From contig NZ_JAKVIL010000013.1 in the NCBI RefSeq assembly GCF_022601675.1, forward strand, positions 62,001-126,000: a DNA stretch of 64,000 nucleotides, read 5' to 3'. Shown one piece after another: positions 16,692 through 25,049 of the stretch. The translations under genes were made by a program, and so were the position numbers. The DNA comes from Ancylobacter gelatini (GTDB taxonomy: Bacteria; Pseudomonadota; Alphaproteobacteria; Rhizobiales; Xanthobacteraceae). Each line of letters starts with the position of its first letter. Position 1 is the first letter of the stretch. The notes beneath the pieces were generated by a model that was not told the origin of the DNA, made no database searches, and worked only from the letters and a program-made list of their open reading frames with translations.

Positions 16692-17912
16692 ATGTCCCAT
16701 GCCCGCCTCGCGCCGCGAATGAGCGGTGCCGGCTCGTCGCCGACCGCCGAAATCTCGAACAAGGTCCGCGCCCTTGTCGCGCAGGGCCACAAGGTCGTCA
16801 ATCTCGGCGAGGGCGAGCTGGACTTTCCCACCCCGCCGGCGATCTGCGAGGCCGGCATCGCCGCGATCCGCGAAGGCGACACCAAATACACCGCGGTGCC
16901 CGGCACGGCGGAACTCAAGCGCGCCATCCGCGCGAAATTCGCGCGCGAGAACGGGCTGGCCTATGCGGCTGACGAGGTGATCGCCGGAGCCGGCGCCAAG
17001 CAGCTCATCTTCAATGCCTTCCTCGCCACGCTGGCGCCGGGCGACGAAGTGATCGTGCCCGCGCCCTATTGGGTGTCCTATCCCGACATGGTGCGCCTCG
17101 CCGAAGGGACGCCGGTGATCGTCGCCGCGACGGCGCAGGAGGGCTGGAAGCTCACGCCGCAGAAGCTCGCCGCGGCGCTGACCCCGCGCACCCGCTGGGT
17201 GGTGCTCAACTCGCCGAACAATCCCTCCGGCGCGGTCTACAGCCCCGCCGAGATGGAGGCACTCACCGACGTGCTGCTCGCCCATCCGGACGTGCTGGTG
17301 ATGGCGGACGACATCTATGAGCATGTCCGCTTCGACTGCGACTTCGCCACCCCGGCGCAGGTGGAGCCGCACCTGTTCGGGCGCACGCTGACCGTCAACG
17401 GCCTGTCCAAGGGGTATTCCATGACCGGCTGGCGCATCGGCTACGCCGGCGGCCCGGCGTGGCTGGTCGGCGCGATGCAGGTGCTGCAGTCGCAGAGCAC
17501 GTCCAATCCCTCGACCATCAGCCAGCGCGCGGCGATCGCGGCGCTGGATGGCGGGCTGGATTTCATGACCGGCTGGCTCGACGTGCTGCGCGAGCGGCGC
17601 GGCGTCGTGCTGGACATGGTGGCGCGCACGCCGGGCCTTTCCGCCGATGTGCCGGACGGGGCGTTCTATGTGTTCGCCGACTGCCGGGGGCTGATCGGGG
17701 CGCGCACGCCGGACGGGCGGGCGATCGCCGGCGATCTGGATGTCGCGACCTATCTGCTGGACGCCGCCCATGTCGGCGTGGTGCACGGCTCGGCCTTCGG
17801 CACGCCGGGCCATATCCGCATCGCCTATGCGGTCGACACCGACGTGCTGCGCGCCGCGTGCGCCCGCATCGAGGCGGCCTGCCACGCGCTGATGCGCAAG
17901 GCCGCTGCCTGA
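16692..17912 (+). CDS. Class I PLP aminotransferase, aspartate-aminotransferase-like
   Basis: A cytoplasmic fold-type I aminotransferase of 406 residues. It shows VVNLGEGELDFPTPP, YTAVPGTAELKRAI, the PLP-contact region PYWVSYPDM, the substrate-carboxylate motif NSPNNPSGAVYSPAEME, the PLP-binding Asp in VMADDIYEHV and the Schiff-base Lys near residue 240 in NGLSKGYSMTGWRIGY. It resembles aspartate/aromatic aminotransferases of the I-gamma group, though the amino donor is not certain. ATG 16692 has AGGAG eight bases upstream; the GTG at 16686 is too close. It is monocistronic, ends at a strong bidirectional terminator and is divergent from a GntR gene. Confidence 0.93.
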   Translation: MSHARLAPRMSGAGSSPTAEISNKVRALVAQGHKVVNLGEGELDFPTPPAICEAGIAAIREGDTKYTAVPGTAELKRAIRAKFARENGLAYAADEVIAGAGAKQLIFNAFLATLAPGDEVIVPAPYWVSYPDMVRLAEGTPVIVAATAQEGWKLTPQKLAAALTPRTRWVVLNSPNNPSGAVYSPAEMEALTDVLLAHPDVLVMADDIYEHVRFDCDFATPAQVEPHLFGRTLTVNGLSKGYSMTGWRIGYAGGPAWLVGAMQVLQSQSTSNPSTISQRAAIAALDGGLDFMTGWLDVLRERRGVVLDMVARTPGLSADVPDGAFYVFADCRGLIGARTPDGRAIAGDLDVATYLLDAAHVGVVHGSAFGTPGHIRIAYAVDTDVLRAACARIEAACHALMRKAAA

Positions 17913-17933
17913 CCGGGGCGGAGCTGGCAAACA

Positions 17934-17965
17934 AAAAGCCCGGCGGAGCGATCCGCCGGGCTTTT
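17934..17965. terminator. Bidirectional intrinsic terminator
   Basis: A perfect 14-bp inverted repeat (AAAAGCCCGGCGGA and TCCGCCGGGCTTTT) with a GCGA loop has a T-run on both strands. It sits between the convergent aminotransferase (stop 17912) and DapA-like gene (stop 17988), so it can end transcription from both sides. It is the best terminator in the window. Confidence 0.92.
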
Positions 17966-17987
17966 CATTTTTCGGCCGAGCGGCCGC

Positions 17988-18908
17988 TCAGGCCAGCGTC
18001 ACCATCGCGCGCGGGTCGGCGGCGAGGGCCTGCATCATCGCCGTCACTTCCTCCACCGCCGCGCCTTCGAGGTCGCGCAGGGGCGAGCGGACGTGGCCGC
18101 CGTCGAAGCCGCGCAGATTCATGGCGAGCTTCACCATCTGCGGCTGGCCGTGCTTGCGGGCGAGCGCGCGGAACGGATACCAGACCTGATGCAGCTCGCG
18201 GGCGGTCTTCGCATCGCCCGCCTCAAGCGCGCGATAGGTCGCGAGGATCAGTTCCGGCAGCGCGCAGGAATTGGTCGAGGAAATCCCGTCGAAGCCGGCC
18301 ATCATCGGGCCGAGGAAGGCGAGGTCCGAGGCGCAGAACAGCTTGAGCTTGCCACCGAGGCGGTTGGCGATGCGGTCGATCGGCGTCACCGACAGGTCGC
18401 CCTGCTTGATGCCGACCGCGCCCTCGATGGTCGCGAGCTGCTCGATGACGTCGGGCTGCAGCGTGATGCCGATGCCGGGCGCGTTGTAGATCAGGATGCC
18501 GGTCTTCGAGACCGGGGCCATGTCCTTGAAGAAGGCGATGATCTGGCCGTCGGTGACTTCCGAGACGAAGGGCGGCGTCACCATGGGCAGGCCGCCGAGA
18601 TCACCGGCGAGCGCTGTGAGGTCGCGCACCGTGCGCGCGTCCGAGCCGGCCGAGCACAGCATCACCGGCACCCGGTCGCCCACCACGTCCATCGAGACGC
18701 GGAACAGTTCCGCGCGCTCGTCGGTCGACATGGCGGGAAACTCGCCATAGGTGCCGCCGATCAGGATGCCGTCGAAGCCCAGCCCGATGACACGCTCGAT
18801 GGACCGGGCGAGGCCGGCCTTGTCGAGGGCGCCGTCCGCGGTGAACGGGGTGACGGTGATGTTGAAGATTCCGTGGAGCCGTTCGCGGCTCTCCGTCATG
18901 TCTTTCAT
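17988..18908 (-). CDS. Dihydrodipicolinate synthase/N-acetylneuraminate lyase family protein
   Basis: A class I aldolase-type TIM barrel of 306 residues. It shows the pyruvate-binding GTYGEFPAMSTDER loop, the catalytic Tyr near 141 in LIYNAPGIG and the Schiff-base Lys near 168 in AVGIKQGD. Members include DapA, NanA, KdgD and various 2-keto-acid lyases. It is the last gene of a seven-gene minus-strand operon with an importer, deacylase, enolase-superfamily enzyme and M24-fold hydrolase, so a catabolic aldolase or dehydratase role is more likely than lysine biosynthesis. The ATG at 18908 is 11 bp after the M24 stop; an in-frame ATG at 18899 is an alternative. Confidence 0.9.
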   Translation of the reverse strand: MKDMTESRERLHGIFNITVTPFTADGALDKAGLARSIERVIGLGFDGILIGGTYGEFPAMSTDERAELFRVSMDVVGDRVPVMLCSAGSDARTVRDLTALAGDLGGLPMVTPPFVSEVTDGQIIAFFKDMAPVSKTGILIYNAPGIGITLQPDVIEQLATIEGAVGIKQGDLSVTPIDRIANRLGGKLKLFCASDLAFLGPMMAGFDGISSTNSCALPELILATYRALEAGDAKTARELHQVWYPFRALARKHGQPQMVKLAMNLRGFDGGHVRSPLRDLEGAAVEEVTAMMQALAADPRAMVTLA

Positions 18909-18919
18909 GATGCTTGCTT

Positions 18920-20095
18920 TCAGGCAGGAGTCTGGACGAGGGCGCGGTCGACGCTGCCGAGCACGCGGCAGCCGCTGTCGGTCACGACGATGGTCTCGCT
19001 CACCCCGACGGTGAAGCGGCCATAGATGCGCAAGGCGGGGGGCAGGTGGAACGCCATGCCGGGCTGAAGCTCGGTCTTCACGCCGGCATTGAGGCTGAGG
19101 ATGCCGCCTTCGCCCCAGTCGGGCGCGAAGGAAATGCCGACGCTGTAGCCGAGGCGCTTGCGGAAATTGTCGGTGTAGCCGGCGGCGTCGATCACCTTCT
19201 GGCAGGCGATGTGCGGGACCTCGCACGGCACGCCCGGCTTGATCGCCTCCAGGGAGACCGCCAGCGCCTCCTGGCAGACCTTCATCATGTCCAGCGCCTC
19301 GGCGGGCGGCGTTCCGATCCAGGCCGAGCGCATCAGCGCGGCGTGGTAGCGGTCATGCACCGCCGCCATTTCCAGGAAGGCGGGATCGCCGGCCTTCATC
19401 TCGCGCCGCTTCCAGGTGCCGTGCGGCACGCCCGAGCGCGGGCCCGACGAGACCAGCGGTTCCATGCCCATATATTCCGAGCCGGCCTCGATCGCCGCAC
19501 CCATCATGGCGGCCACGATGTCGTTCTCGGTATTGCCGGCGCGCACCGCGGCAAGGCCGGCGCGCAGGCCGGCATCGACATAGGTGGCGGCGATGGCGAG
19601 CTTCTCCACCTCCAGCGGCGATTTCACCATGCGCAGCTTCTCCACCACGCCGGCGGCGTCGTGCACGGAGCCGAGCGCGGCGAGCAGCGCCTCATAGGTG
19701 GCGATCGGCAGGAACCAGCCGCGCTTGTCGATGGCGACGCGCTTGCCCTTCAGGCCCCTGGCCTCGATCAGCGAGACCAGGAAGCGCACCGGATCGTCGG
19801 TGTCCTGATAGATCGCGGCGTCGGTGATGTAGGTGTTGGCGACGAAGTTGAAATATTCGAGCTGGCGCACCACGAATACCGGGTCGCCCTCGACCGGCAG
19901 CACCAGCGCCTGAAAGGTGTAGTAGCCGGGCGTCTGCTGGCCGGTGAGATAGAAGATGTTCTCGGGGCCGGTGACGATCATCACGTCGATGCCGGCCTCG
20001 GCGAGGCCCGCGCGCGCCTTGGCGACGCGCGCATCGTACTCGGCCTTGGGGAAGGCCGATTCCTGGCCCTGGGTCACGCCCTGAATGGCGGTCAT
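18920..20095 (-). CDS. M24-fold hydrolase, creatinase/prolidase-like, metal ligands not conserved
   Basis: A 391-residue pita-bread protein with a creatinase N-terminal domain (GIDVMIVTGPENIFYLTGQQTPG) and a C-terminal M24 domain. In metalloaminopeptidases a VxDxG...SDxTRT motif supplies two Asp ligands. Here it reads FLEMAAVHDRYHAALMRS, so both are replaced, as in metal-free creatinase. A His in SGPRSGVPHGTW (residue 225) is in the position of the catalytic His of creatinase. A C-N amide or amidino hydrolase is therefore more likely than a peptidase. The start at 20095 (MTAIQGVTQ) is one base after the upstream stop. Confidence 0.85.
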   Translation of the reverse strand: MTAIQGVTQGQESAFPKAEYDARVAKARAGLAEAGIDVMIVTGPENIFYLTGQQTPGYYTFQALVLPVEGDPVFVVRQLEYFNFVANTYITDAAIYQDTDDPVRFLVSLIEARGLKGKRVAIDKRGWFLPIATYEALLAALGSVHDAAGVVEKLRMVKSPLEVEKLAIAATYVDAGLRAGLAAVRAGNTENDIVAAMMGAAIEAGSEYMGMEPLVSSGPRSGVPHGTWKRREMKAGDPAFLEMAAVHDRYHAALMRSAWIGTPPAEALDMMKVCQEALAVSLEAIKPGVPCEVPHIACQKVIDAAGYTDNFRKRLGYSVGISFAPDWGEGGILSLNAGVKTELQPGMAFHLPPALRIYGRFTVGVSETIVVTDSGCRVLGSVDRALVQTPA

Positions 20096-20096
20096 G

Positions 20097-21194
20097 TCAC
20101 GAGAACTCCCTGATGAGATGCGTGCGTGACGCATCGAAGCGAAGACCGGAGCCGGGGGCCTGCGGCGCGCGCACCGTGCCCTCGCCATAGACGAGGCCGG
20201 AGGCGGGATCGTCGACCAGCCCGTCGGCGCCGTAGAGCTCGGCGAAACGCGGGCGCGTCGCCACCGACAGATGCAGGGCCGCGCTGGTGGCGAGCCCACC
20301 CTCGTTCATCTGCCCGATCATGAACGGCACATGGGCCTCGCCCAGCAGGCGCGCCGCCTGAAGCGTCGGCGCGAGGCCACCGAGCTTGACCAGCTTGAGA
20401 TGGGCCATCAGCCCGTTATCGGCCCTCACGATGCGGCGCACGTCATCCAGGCCCTTCACGCTCTCGTCGAGCATGACGGGAATCGGCGTCGCGCGCGCGA
20501 GCCGGTCGAGCGCGTCCCAGTCGCCGGGGGCGATCGGCTGTTCGACATAGGCGAGGCCATAGCGCGCCAGCGCGCCCAGATGCTCCAGCGCGGCCTCCAG
20601 CGTCCACGCGCCATTGGCGTCGGCGGCGAGCTTGAGGCGATCGCCGAAGCGCGCGCGCAGCAGCGCAATCCGGCGCAGGTCATCCTCGATATCGCCGGCG
20701 CCGATCCGTACCTTCAGGTCACGGAAGCCGCGCGCGACATAGGCCGACGCCCGTTCGAGGAAGGTCTCGTCGCTGGAGATGAACAGCGTCTGGTTGGTGG
20801 CGCGGGCGATCGGTTCGCCCTCCGGCGCGCCGAGCAGGGTTGCGAGCGGGATGCCGGCCTGCCGCGCCGCCAGATCGTGCAGCGCGCCATCGATCAGGGT
20901 GCGCACCGGCGCGCTGGCCTCGCTGAAGGCGGCGGGCGGCAGGGTGAGCAGCGAGGCGGCGCCTATGGCGAAATCGATCCGGCCGACGACATCGACCGCC
21001 TCGGCCAGCACCGCCTCGGCCTCCAGGCCGTTGAGATAGGCGATGTTGAGCCGCACCTCGCCGACCGCGACCACGGTTCCGGTCTCAAGCCGCAGATACA
21101 GCGTGTCGAGGCCGGCAATGCGGCCGGACGAGGCGGTGTGGAGCACCAGCCCGCCGCCATAGGTGAGCAAAGCGCGATGAAGGGAAACGCGCAT
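20097..21194 (-). CDS. Enolase-superfamily (mandelate racemase/muconate lactonizing) protein
   Basis: A 365-residue protein with an enolase-like capping domain and TIM barrel. Metal ligands are visible as D192 in LAADANGAW, E218 in YVEQPI and D243 in MLDES. A Lys on the opposite barrel side is present in HLKLVKLGG. The usual KxK acid-base motif reads LKVRIG (K161, R163), so the second Lys is Arg. The family catalyses alpha-proton abstraction from carboxylates: racemisation, dipeptide epimerisation, cycloisomerisation or dehydration. Position between an M20 deacylase and an M24-fold hydrolase suggests epimerisation of an N-substituted amino acid or dipeptide. The start is ATG 21194, three bases after the M20 stop. 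Confidence 0.88.
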   Translation of the reverse strand: MRVSLHRALLTYGGGLVLHTASSGRIAGLDTLYLRLETGTVVAVGEVRLNIAYLNGLEAEAVLAEAVDVVGRIDFAIGAASLLTLPPAAFSEASAPVRTLIDGALHDLAARQAGIPLATLLGAPEGEPIARATNQTLFISSDETFLERASAYVARGFRDLKVRIGAGDIEDDLRRIALLRARFGDRLKLAADANGAWTLEAALEHLGALARYGLAYVEQPIAPGDWDALDRLARATPIPVMLDESVKGLDDVRRIVRADNGLMAHLKLVKLGGLAPTLQAARLLGEAHVPFMIGQMNEGGLATSAALHLSVATRPRFAELYGADGLVDDPASGLVYGEGTVRAPQAPGSGLRFDASRTHLIREFS

Positions 21195-21197
21195 GGC

Positions 21198-22367
21198 TCA
21201 GGCCGTCAGCAGATTGCGGGCGATGTCGCGGTAGATCAGGCTCGACGTCACGAACTCGTCCAACGGCACGAACTCGTCGGCCTTGTGGGCCACGGAGAGC
21301 GAGCCGGGGCCGATCACCACGCCCTCCGCGCCGGTGGAGCGGAAATGCACGAGGTCGCAGGCGCCCTGGAAGCCGAACGGGCCGGGGTCCGCTATGCCGT
21401 GGGCGCGGCACGCGGCAAGGCTCGCCTGCACCACCGGGCGATCAGCCGCGGTCTCGGTCGCCCCGCCGGTGGTCGGCTTCCATTCCACGATCTCGGCGCG
21501 CAGGCCGGTCATCTCATGGGCGCGCACCAGCAGCGCGGCGATGTCGGCCTTCACCTGCTCCTCGTCCTCGCCGGGCACCAGCCGGCGGTCCAGCAGCAAT
21601 TCGCAGGCGCCGGGCAGCACATTGTCGGCATGGCCGCCATGAATGCGCGTGACGGTGAGGCTCGCCCCGCCCACCAGCGGATGGCTGCGGTGGCGGATGT
21701 CGGTTTCATGGGCCTGCGCGACCAGCGCCAGCAATTCGCCGGCCCGATAGATCGCGTTCTCGCCCAGATGCGGCGAGCCGGAATGAGCGGGCACGCCGAG
21801 CACGCGCACCAGCGGGCGAAGGCTGCCCTTATGGGCCGAGTAGACCGTGTTCGAGGTCGGCTCGCCGACCACGGCATAGTCGATGCTGGGCTTGCGCGAG
21901 GCATAGAGCTTGGCGCCCTCGCTGGCGATCTCCTCGTCGCCCACGAACACGGCGAGCAGCGTGCCGGACCAGTTCGCGCGGTCGGCGGCGAGCATGCGCA
22001 CCGCCTCCAGCATCGCGGCAAGCGGGCCCTTGCAATCACAGGCGCCGCGGCCATAGAGGTTGCCGCCGGCCTCGCGCAGCACGAAGGGATCGGAGCTCCA
22101 GCCGTCCCCGGCCGGCACCACGTCCATATGGGTGTTGAAGGCGAAGACCGGGCCGGGCCCGTTGACCAGCTTCGCCTCGATGTTCACCCGGCCGGGCTTG
22201 TACTCGTCGAGCGCGATCTCGAAGCCTAGAGGGGCGAGCGCGTCGCGGATATAGAGCGCGGCGTCGATCTCCCGGCCCGGCGGATTCTCGGTGCGCAGCG
22301 CGACCAGCTCGGCGAGCTCGCGCTTCATGCGGGCGATGTCCGGGGCGGCGGAGACGGGGTTCAGCAT
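21198..22367 (-). CDS. M20-family metallohydrolase, ArgE/DapE-like deacylase
   Basis: A 389-residue zinc-dependent amidase. It shows AFNTHMDVVPAGDGW (first His ligand and Asp), YGRGACDCKGPLAAML (bridging Asp), FVGDEEIASEG (catalytic Glu and next ligand) and VVGEPTSNTV. The ArgE/acetylornithine-deacetylase subgroup removes acetyl, succinyl or similar groups from amino acids. A cysteine follows the bridging Asp (ACDCKG), as in many ArgE-like proteins. It lies 30 bp after the ABC ATPase gene and is followed after three bases by the enolase-superfamily gene, so the imported compound is probably N-acylated or becomes so. Confidence 0.92.
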   Translation of the reverse strand: MLNPVSAAPDIARMKRELAELVALRTENPPGREIDAALYIRDALAPLGFEIALDEYKPGRVNIEAKLVNGPGPVFAFNTHMDVVPAGDGWSSDPFVLREAGGNLYGRGACDCKGPLAAMLEAVRMLAADRANWSGTLLAVFVGDEEIASEGAKLYASRKPSIDYAVVGEPTSNTVYSAHKGSLRPLVRVLGVPAHSGSPHLGENAIYRAGELLALVAQAHETDIRHRSHPLVGGASLTVTRIHGGHADNVLPGACELLLDRRLVPGEDEEQVKADIAALLVRAHEMTGLRAEIVEWKPTTGGATETAADRPVVQASLAACRAHGIADPGPFGFQGACDLVHFRSTGAEGVVIGPGSLSVAHKADEFVPLDEFVTSSLIYRDIARNLLTA

Positions 22368-22397
22368 GGCGGCACTCTTCTTCAGGTAATGCGGGTC

Positions 22398-23171
22398 TCA
22401 GTGCAGGATCTGGTCGAGGAAGCGGCGGGCGCGCTCATTGACCTCGCCGCCGAAGAAGGCGTCGCTCGGCGCGGTCTCGACGATGCGGCCGTCTTCCATG
22501 AACACGATCTTGTCGGCGGCCCGGCGCGCGAAGCCCATCTCATGGGTGACGACGAGGCTGGTCATGCCCTCAGCCGAGAGGTCGGCCATCACGTCCAGCA
22601 CCTCGCGGATCATTTCGGGATCGAGCGCGGAGGTCGGCTCGTCATAGAGCATCAGCTTCGGCTTCATCGCGAGCGCGCGGGCGATGGCGACGCGCTGCTG
22701 CTGGCCGCCGGAAAGCTCGTCCGGGAAGGCCTCGGCCTTTTCCGGGATCCGCACCTTGCCGAGCAGTTCCACCGCCAGGTCATGGGCGTCCGCCCGCGAC
22801 AGGCCGAGCACCTTCATCGGCGCCAGCATGATGTTCTCGGCGGCCGAGAGGTGCTGGAACAGCTCGAAATTCTGAAACACCATGCCGATGTCGCGGCGGA
22901 TGCGCGGGGCATTGCCGAGGTCGCGGGTGATGTTGGCGCCCTCGAAGAAGACGTCGCCGCTGTCGGCCGGCTCCAGCAGGTTCACGCAGCGCAGCAGCGT
23001 GGACTTGCCCGAACCGGAGGGGCCGATCAGCACGACGGTCTCGCCGCGCGCCACGTCGAGCGAGCAGCCCTTGAGCGCATGGAAATGGCCGAAGCGCTTC
23101 TCGACGCCGATGATTTCCAGAAGCCGGGCCTCCGTGGCGGGGGTCGGGCGGGCGATCGGGTCAGCGGACAT
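22398..23171 (-). CDS. Polar amino acid ABC importer ATPase
   Basis: A 257-residue ATPase of the GlnQ/HisP family with Walker A GPSGSGKSTL, Q-loop GMVFQNFELFQHL, signature [10 protein letters not shown], Walker B LMLYDEPTSALDP and H-loop VTHEMGFA. It overlaps the permease gene by 11 bp. With the single permease at 23161 and the binding protein at 23933 it makes an importer, presumably with a homodimeric permease. It is the third gene of the seven-gene operon. Confidence 0.95.
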   Translation of the reverse strand: MSADPIARPTPATEARLLEIIGVEKRFGHFHALKGCSLDVARGETVVLIGPSGSGKSTLLRCVNLLEPADSGDVFFEGANITRDLGNAPRIRRDIGMVFQNFELFQHLSAAENIMLAPMKVLGLSRADAHDLAVELLGKVRIPEKAEAFPDELSGGQQQRVAIARALAMKPKLMLYDEPTSALDPEMIREVLDVMADLSAEGMTSLVVTHEMGFARRAADKIVFMEDGRIVETAPSDAFFGGEVNERARRFLDQILH

Positions 23172-23892
23172 CGGCGCTCTCCGTGGCGGTGAGCAGGCGG
23201 TCGAGCAGCGGGCGCTTCTCGCCGGCGCGGCGGCGCTTCTTGGGGTCGAGATTGCGCTCCATGAGCGCCTGCAGGATCATGAAGATGGTGGTGAGCGCCA
23301 GATAATAGACGCCGGCGGCGGTGAGCGCCTCCAGGTAGCGGAACGAGGCGCTGGCGGCCTGGTTGGCGACCAGCAGCAGTTCCTCCACCGCGATGACCGA
23401 GACCAGCGCGGAGGTCTTGAGCATGCCGATCATCTGGTTGCCCATGGGCGGCAGCACGATACGCGCGGCCTGCGGCAGCACGATCCAGCGCATCACCTGC
23501 GACCGGGTGAGGCCGAGCGCGAGGCCGGCGGTGCGCTGGCCCTTCTTCACCGCGTCGAGGCCGGAGCGCAGGATCTCCGCCATGTAGGCCCCCTCGTTCA
23601 GCGCGAGGGCGATCACGGCGGAGACGAAGGCGGACAGCCTGATGCCGAAGGTCGGCAGCACGTTGTAGATGAAGATGATCTGGAACAGCACCGGGGTGCC
23701 GCGGAACATCCAGACATAGAACAGGGTGAACAGTTGCAGGGGGCGCCACCGCGTCTCCTGCATCAGCGCGATGACGAGGCCGGCCAGGACGCCGAACAGG
23801 AGCGCGGTGACGGTGATGAGCAGCGTCAGCAGCGCGCCGTGGAAGAAGGCGGGCGAGACGATGTACTCGACCACCATATCGAATGACATCAT
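23161..23892 (-). CDS. Polar amino acid ABC importer permease
   Basis: A 243-residue inner-membrane permease of the HisM/GlnP family with about five helices and the signatures MFRGTPVLFQIIFIY, ALNEGAYMAEILRSGLDAV and GLTRSQVMRWIVLPQAARIVLPP, the loop that contacts the ATPase. The C-terminal tail is basic (DPKKRRRAGEKR). It lies 40 bp downstream of the binding-protein gene and overlaps the ATPase gene. Confidence 0.95.
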   Translation of the reverse strand: MMSFDMVVEYIVSPAFFHGALLTLLITVTALLFGVLAGLVIALMQETRWRPLQLFTLFYVWMFRGTPVLFQIIFIYNVLPTFGIRLSAFVSAVIALALNEGAYMAEILRSGLDAVKKGQRTAGLALGLTRSQVMRWIVLPQAARIVLPPMGNQMIGMLKTSALVSVIAVEELLLVANQAASASFRYLEALTAAGVYYLALTTIFMILQALMERNLDPKKRRRAGEKRPLLDRLLTATESADVR

Positions 23893-23932
23893 GCGCCTGT
23901 GTCTCCTCGCATTTCGGCGTCCGGGCGGGCGG

Positions 23933-24742
23933 TCACTTGAAGATGGCGACCGAGGCGGGCAGGTCCCACTTCTTGATCAGCGCGGTGTAGGTGCCGTCCG
24001 CGACGATCTCGGCCAGCGCGGCCTTGAGCGCGTCCTGCATCGCGGTGTCTCCCTTGCGGGTGGCCATGCCGATCGACGTGTTGGCCTCGAACTCCTCGCC
24101 GACCGGCTCGAACACACCCGGCAGTTCCTGCCGGAGCTTCACCGCGCCGGGGGTCGAATCGTAATAGGCGTCGGCGCGGCCCTGGCGCAGGGTGAGGGCG
24201 GAATCCTGCGCGGTCGGCAGGGTGAGCACCTTCACGCCCGCCAGCCCCTTGTCGGTGCAGCGCTTGTCGTCGGCGCGGGCCTGGCTCTCCTGGATGCCGC
24301 CCAGCGTGACGGCGACGGTCTTGCCGCACAGGCTGTCGTCGCGGCCGGTGATCTTGGCCGGGTTGCCGGCCTGCACGATCACCATGTTGCCGATCTTCAG
24401 GTAGGGCACGAAGTCGACCTGCTCGGCGCGGGCCGGATTCATGTACATGGCGGAGTTGATGATATCGATCCGCCCGCCCTGGAGCGCCGGGATCAGGCCC
24501 TTGAACTCCATGTTCATGGCCTTGGGTGTGGTGTTCAGCTTCTTGGCGAGCGCGTCGATCAGGTCGATGTCGAAGCCGGTGAGCTTGCCGTCCTTCTGGA
24601 ATTCGAAGGGCGAGAAGGTGGCGGCGACGCCATAGGTCAGCGCGCCTGCCTCGACCAGGCCGGTCTTGGGCATCTCGGCGGCGCTGGCGCCGTGCATCAG
24701 GCCGAGCGGAAGGACGAGGGCGGCGATGAAGGTGCGAAACAT
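23933..24742 (-). CDS. ABC importer binding protein, polar amino acid family
   Basis: Periplasmic binding protein of 269 residues. The signal peptide (FIAALVLPLGLMHGASAA) is followed by a mature domain starting near EMPKTGLVEAGALTYGV. FDIDLIDALAKKLNT and IDIINSAMYMNPARAEQVDF are typical of the family 3 fold. ATG 24742 is chosen because AGGGGA lies just upstream; an in-frame ATG at 24778 would bury the signal peptide. It opens the seven-gene operon and has a near-consensus promoter at 24848-24818. The ligand is presumably an amino-acid derivative. Confidence 0.92.
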   Translation of the reverse strand: MFRTFIAALVLPLGLMHGASAAEMPKTGLVEAGALTYGVAATFSPFEFQKDGKLTGFDIDLIDALAKKLNTTPKAMNMEFKGLIPALQGGRIDIINSAMYMNPARAEQVDFVPYLKIGNMVIVQAGNPAKITGRDDSLCGKTVAVTLGGIQESQARADDKRCTDKGLAGVKVLTLPTAQDSALTLRQGRADAYYDSTPGAVKLRQELPGVFEPVGEEFEANTSIGMATRKGDTAMQDALKAALAEIVADGTYTALIKKWDLPASVAIFK

Positions 24743-24817
24743 GTTGGTCCCCTGTGTGATCTGGAAGGGTCCGGCCATTCAGCCGTCTTATGGGGTAAAT
24801 TGCACTTTATGACGCTA

Positions 24818-24848
24818 ATTATACAAATCGACAGGCCGTGACTGTCAA
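24818..24848 (-). promoter_or_regulatory. Probable sigma-70-type promoter of the importer operon
   Basis: On the minus strand TTGACA (24848-24843) and TATAAT (24823-24818) match both consensus boxes, with a longish 19-bp spacer. Transcription would start near 24811, about 70 bp before the binding-protein start. The -10 box is part of TTGTATAAT, which resembles the arm TTGTATGAT of the inverted repeat at 25011-25037, so the neighbouring regulator may bind here. Confidence 0.55.
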
Positions 24849-25010
24849 GCACGTCGGAGGTCTGGCTGCGCACAAATTTTGGACGTATGATGGTGAAAAA
24901 TCAGACTTAGGTAAGGCCGGCGGAGCTGCCGCCTGGTGAAACGGCTGGTTTTTCTTCACGCGATGCGGGGTCGGCGCTGGCGCCGGGGCTTGCCGCGCGA
25001 CGCCCGTGTA

Positions 25011-25037
25011 TTGTATGATAAGGTGTATTTCATACAA
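25011..25037. promoter_or_regulatory. Inverted repeat, putative operator of the dual-wHTH regulator
   Basis: Perfect 8-bp arms TTGTATGA and TCATACAA are separated by 11 bases. The right arm ends 12 bp before the regulator start at 25050. A possible promoter, TTGCCG (24990-24995) and TATGAT (25014-25019) with 18-bp spacing, places the repeat over the -10 box and start site. The rest of the 307-bp gap 24743-25049 holds the divergent promoter at 24818-24848 and no gene. Confidence 0.55.
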
Positions 25038-25049
25038 ACATGGTGTGCG

